A stretch of DNA of 32,609 nt, taken from positions 1-32,609 of the forward strand of contig NZ_FNBP01000017.1 in assembly GCF_900102535.1 (NCBI RefSeq). The letters run 5' to 3'. Of the stretch, positions 30,196-32,609 are shown in pieces. The stretch's first letter is position 1; every line of letters begins with the position of its first letter. Source of the stretch: Sulfitobacter delicatus (GTDB lineage Bacteria > Pseudomonadota > Alphaproteobacteria > Rhodobacterales > Rhodobacteraceae). The position numbers were made by a program, and so were the translations under genes. Below the pieces are notes generated by a model, which made no database searches, was not told the origin of the DNA, and saw only the letters and a list, made by a program, of their open reading frames with translations.

Positions 30196-30921
30196 TCAGT
30201 CTCGGTCCATCCGGGTAGCCCTCCAACTTGCCAACGAGCTGGCGCCTTGATCCCTTTTTTCTCCCAAGCCTTGCAAAACGATCGTCATCCGCTCGGCCGG
30301 GAAAGCCCGGATCAGTGTGGCCGCTTGATCCGGATCGCCCGTCAACCAGGTGTCATAATCTGCCGGTTCGAGGATGACCGGCATTCGCCCCTTCGCATGG
30401 ATAGGCCGGATCAGCTCGTTCGCCTCGGTCGTGACCACAGTATGCCGAAGCTCCGTCTCTTCATCTTCGATCAGCTCCGGATTTTCCGCCCGCCAGAGTC
30501 CCGCGAAGGCGAAGAGCGGTCGGCCAACAGGATCGTCGCCCGTGAGCGCAAACCAGTAATCGGTCGCCGGCTGCCTTCCCTTGGTCTCGTTGAAGCTCGT
30601 GACCGGGACCAGGCAACGCCGATCTTCAAAGCTGCCGCGCCAGAGGCCGCTTTTTCGCAGCTTGTCGTCGCGCGCATTGTTCCAGGCGGCAGGCTTGATC
30701 GGCTTCCCGGTTTTCTTCGACACCTGCGGCGTCAGAAAACCCCATCGCATTTCGATCATCTCGCGCTTTCCGTCAGGATCGAGGCGCACCACCGGCGCCA
30801 GACCCTTCGGAAAGATGGCCGGCCTCGGTTCTGCGTTGCCGATACGATCCTGACCCGGCGCGACCTGGAACAGTCGGCGCATGGCCTCGGCCGTCGCGAT
30901 ATTCGCATATAGATTGCACAT
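30196..30921 (-). CDS. SOS-response-associated peptidase family protein (SRAP/YedK/HMCES)
   Basis: A 241-aa SRAP-domain protein. The catalytic Cys2 follows the initiator Met (MCNLYANIA). Also present are the MRWGFLTP, WNNARDD, RCLVPVTSFNE (catalytic-type Glu) and AKGRMPVIL (conserved His and MP) motifs. YedK/HMCES proteins form a thiazolidine crosslink to abasic sites in single-stranded DNA and shield them. The more common N-terminus is MCGR; here it is MCNLY, as in a subset of the family. The C-terminus carries a short extra tail after the domain. It follows the 101-aa gene by 9 nt and is probably under the same LexA box. On a conjugative plasmid it could protect the incoming single strand. 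Confidence 0.92.
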   Translation of the reverse strand: MCNLYANIATAEAMRRLFQVAPGQDRIGNAEPRPAIFPKGLAPVVRLDPDGKREMIEMRWGFLTPQVSKKTGKPIKPAAWNNARDDKLRKSGLWRGSFEDRRCLVPVTSFNETKGRQPATDYWFALTGDDPVGRPLFAFAGLWRAENPELIEDEETELRHTVVTTEANELIRPIHAKGRMPVILEPADYDTWLTGDPDQAATLIRAFPAERMTIVLQGLGEKRDQGASSLASWRATRMDRD

Positions 30922-30930
30922 CCTGCGTCC

Positions 30931-31236
30931 CTACAGCCCGGCCCATCCCCGGATCATCTTCGCCACGCGCAGGGCTTCCGCCCGTCGCAGGCTTTGATTT
31001 TCGATCCGCAGCGCCTTGAAGAAGGCACCTGTCAGCATTGGTCCTTTCTCTATGTTCTGCCGCACATAGAGCATGGCCGCCAGAAATTCTTCGGTCTCCA
31101 CGTCCTTGTCCGCGCAATCGGCGGCAGCCGTTTCGACAAGGGCAAGCACCTGGCGCAGCTCGCCCACGATCAGAATTTCTTCTGACCAGTTGCCGCCGAA
31201 GGCCACATTCCGAAGCTGATCCTTGCGTTCCGCCAT
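30931..31236 (-). CDS. 101-aa protein of unknown function in the SOS cassette
   Basis: A soluble helical protein starting MAERKDQLRNVAFGGNWSEE, with VETEEFLAAMLYVRQNIEKG and RRAEALRVAKMIRGW. No recognised domain. The ATG lies 3 nt from the LexA box and has no Shine-Dalgarno, so the mRNA is probably leaderless or very short-leadered. An in-frame TTG at 31272 would read through the LexA box and is less likely. Divergent from the Y-family polymerase and upstream of the SRAP gene. Confidence 0.72.
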   Translation of the reverse strand: MAERKDQLRNVAFGGNWSEEILIVGELRQVLALVETAAADCADKDVETEEFLAAMLYVRQNIEKGPMLTGAFFKALRIENQSLRRAEALRVAKMIRGWAGL

Positions 31237-31238
31237 GA

Positions 31239-31253
31239 GAACAAAATAAGAAC
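31239..31253. promoter_or_regulatory. LexA (SOS) box between divergent genes
   Basis: GAAC-N7-GAAC on the plus strand, GTTC-N7-GTTC on the minus strand, a perfect match to the alphaproteobacterial LexA site. It lies immediately before the 101-aa gene and 35 nt before the polymerase start, so one repressor site can control both directions. Confidence 0.88.
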
Positions 31254-31287
31254 AAAGGGCATTTCTCGACAAGCAGGATCGTGACGC

Positions 31288-32487
31288 ATGACCCCGATGC
31301 GGTCTCTATACATTGATATGAATAGCTTTTTTGCCAGCGTTGAGCAGCAGGCCGATCCGTCGCTGCGCGGTAAGCCTGTCGGCATTACCGCTATCAGCGC
31401 CGAATCGGGGGCCTGTGTCGCGGCGTCCTATGAGGCCAAAGCCTTCGGCGTCAAAACCGGAACGCGCGTCTACGACGCGCGCCGGTTGTGCCCAGGCATC
31501 ATTTTCCGCCCGAGCCGCCACCGCCTTTATGTTCGCGTGAACCAGAAGATCGCCGGCGTCATCGACCAGATCGCAGAGCTTCAGGCCGTCCGCTCCGTCG
31601 ATGAATTTCAGGTCGCCCTCGGCGGCCAGACAGCGGAGCTGTCGGCCGCGCTTGATCTCGGCCGCCGGCTGAAGGCCGCTATCCGCGAACAGGTCGGATC
31701 GGAGCTGCGCTGTTCCGTGGGCATCGGGCCGAACCACTTGCTTGCGAAGATCGCGGGCAAGCTCGAAAAGCCGGATGGCCTGCAATGGCTTGCCCCGGAA
31801 AACATGCCCGACCGCATCGCGCATCTGTCGCTTGACGATCTGCCGGGGATTTCGCACGGCATCAAAGCCCGGTTGCAGCGTGCAGCCGTTTGGGGCGTCG
31901 CGGAACTCTATGCGCTCGATCCTCGCCACGCCCGGCAGATATGGCGCTCCGTCGAAGGTGAGCGTTTCGTTCGAGCCTTGCAGGGCATGGATATTCCGCT
32001 CTTGCCCACGCAGCGAAACGGCTACGGCAACTCGAAGGTTCTCGCTCCACAGTATCGTCGGCCCGATGCCGCGCGCCTGGTTGGGCGTTGGTTGACCGAA
32101 AAAGCCGTCGAGCGGATGCGCCGTGACGGGTTTTGTGCCCGGCGGTTTTCCCTCATGATCCGTCTTCCTGAAGGCCGCGGCTGGTCCCGCGCGAAAACCC
32201 TGACGCCGAGTCAGGATTCCGCGATTTTCCTGAAGCTGTTCGAAGCCGAATGGGCGCAGTTTCACCACGAGCGTCACGGCTATGTGCTGTCGATCGGCGT
32301 TCACCTGGGCGATGTGATCCCGCTTTCCGAACGGCCGGGCGAGCTGTTTCTACCGCTGGCGCCGGGTGAGCCGAACAAGCGGGAAAAACTGGCGGCAACC
32401 ATCGACCGGATCAATCGTCGGTTTGGTCAGAGGGTCGTTAGCTATGGGGTGCACCAAGATCATCCGGGGTTCTTCGAGAAGGGGTAG
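31288..32487 (+). CDS. Y-family translesion DNA polymerase (DinB/Pol IV-UmuC group)
   Basis: A 399-aa Y-family polymerase with LYIDMNSFFASVEQQ (metal ligand Asp10), AASYEAKAFGVKTG and the catalytic VRSVDEFQVAL (Asp105, Glu106). The helix-hairpin-helix segment (LDDLPGISHGIKARL) and a little-finger region (LPEGRGWSRAKTL) follow. The DE pair is kept, so it should be an active polymerase, not an ImuB-type inactive paralogue. ATG 31288 or 31297 could start. LexA control is expected from the box at 31239-31253. Confidence 0.92.
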   Translation: MTPMRSLYIDMNSFFASVEQQADPSLRGKPVGITAISAESGACVAASYEAKAFGVKTGTRVYDARRLCPGIIFRPSRHRLYVRVNQKIAGVIDQIAELQAVRSVDEFQVALGGQTAELSAALDLGRRLKAAIREQVGSELRCSVGIGPNHLLAKIAGKLEKPDGLQWLAPENMPDRIAHLSLDDLPGISHGIKARLQRAAVWGVAELYALDPRHARQIWRSVEGERFVRALQGMDIPLLPTQRNGYGNSKVLAPQYRRPDAARLVGRWLTEKAVERMRRDGFCARRFSLMIRLPEGRGWSRAKTLTPSQDSAIFLKLFEAEWAQFHHERHGYVLSIGVHLGDVIPLSERPGELFLPLAPGEPNKREKLAATIDRINRRFGQRVVSYGVHQDHPGFFEKG

Positions 32488-32609
32488 TTTCATGGCGAAT
32501 CCCGGTCGTTCGTGACCTCGTGCGGTTGCTCGAGGACACGCCCGCCCAGGACCGCGCCCTAGGCTTCGGCCGGCAAACGGCCTGCGCCCCGAGCCTTTCC
32601 CCCTGCCCG
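32488..32609 (+). other. Window edge, possible start of another gene
   Basis: An ATG at 32492 leads to only eight codons. In another frame the 3' end stays open to the window edge (containing RDLVRLLEDTPAQDRALGFG) but has no good start or ribosome binding site. It is too short to call. Confidence 0.25.

Noticed and set aside
30133..30912. Plus-strand 259-codon frame over the SRAP gene
   Set aside because: Opposite strand encodes a full SRAP domain with catalytic Cys, Glu and His; this frame is its shadow.

Overview
The window looks like the backbone of a conjugative plasmid from an alphaproteobacterium, most likely Rhodobacterales. The reasons are: a solitary RepC-family replication initiator (the RepABC-type initiator without adjacent repA and repB); a complete VirB/VirD4 type IV secretion system (T4SS) with Agrobacterium-type relations; a perfect alphaproteobacterial LexA box (GTTC-N7-GTTC); and high-GC codon use with dense ATGA/TAATG gene overlaps. 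No rRNA, tRNA, CRISPR array or insertion sequence was found.

Layout. (1) 1-2411: an accessory or leading region with the antirestriction protein ArdC, a 59-aa zinc-ribbon protein overlapping it, a secreted protein whose ribosome binding site is locked in a 12-bp hairpin, and two small overlapping genes. (2) 2412-3760: an operon encoding a ParA-type ATPase and a partner that resemble Agrobacterium VirC1 and VirC2 in order and sequence. (3) 3776-4083: 44 consecutive in-register degenerate heptamers (consensus NNNNTGT). (4) 4196-4431: a cluster of inverted repeats and a VirD2/TraI-type nick-site candidate, together a probable oriT. (5) 4445-9858: the rightward relaxosome and coupling-protein genes (VirD1/MobC-like, a 940-aa VirD2-family relaxase, VirD4). 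(6) 9913-21437: a leftward operon, in transcription order: small gene, virB1, B2, B3, B4, lipoprotein, transglycosylase with VirB5-like ends, virB5, B8, B9, B10, B11, DUF4177-like, secreted protein, virB6. It converges on virD4 at a bidirectional terminator. (7) 21438-22907: a promoter/operator region and two exported proteins of unknown function. (8) 22908-24418: the replication module, repC with a long structured leader and a probable antisense RNA. (9) 24429-29897: a small exported protein, a serine recombinase and a complete type III restriction-modification system, visibly more AT-rich and probably acquired. (10) 30196-32487: an SOS cassette (SRAP/YedK-like protein, a 101-aa protein, a Y-family DNA polymerase) around the LexA box.

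Working model. RepC replicates the plasmid under leader and antisense-RNA control. VirD1/MobC and VirD2 nick within oriT, VirD4 recruits the relaxosome and VirB1-B11 form the channel. If the nick is at the proposed site, the minus strand enters first with the heptamer array, virC genes and ardC in the leading region. ArdC and the type III system are then opposing defence functions on one plasmid. The most unusual element is the heptamer array next to virC1. It could be an overdrive-like transfer enhancer, a partition site (the VirC1-like ATPase is the only ParA seen here), or both.
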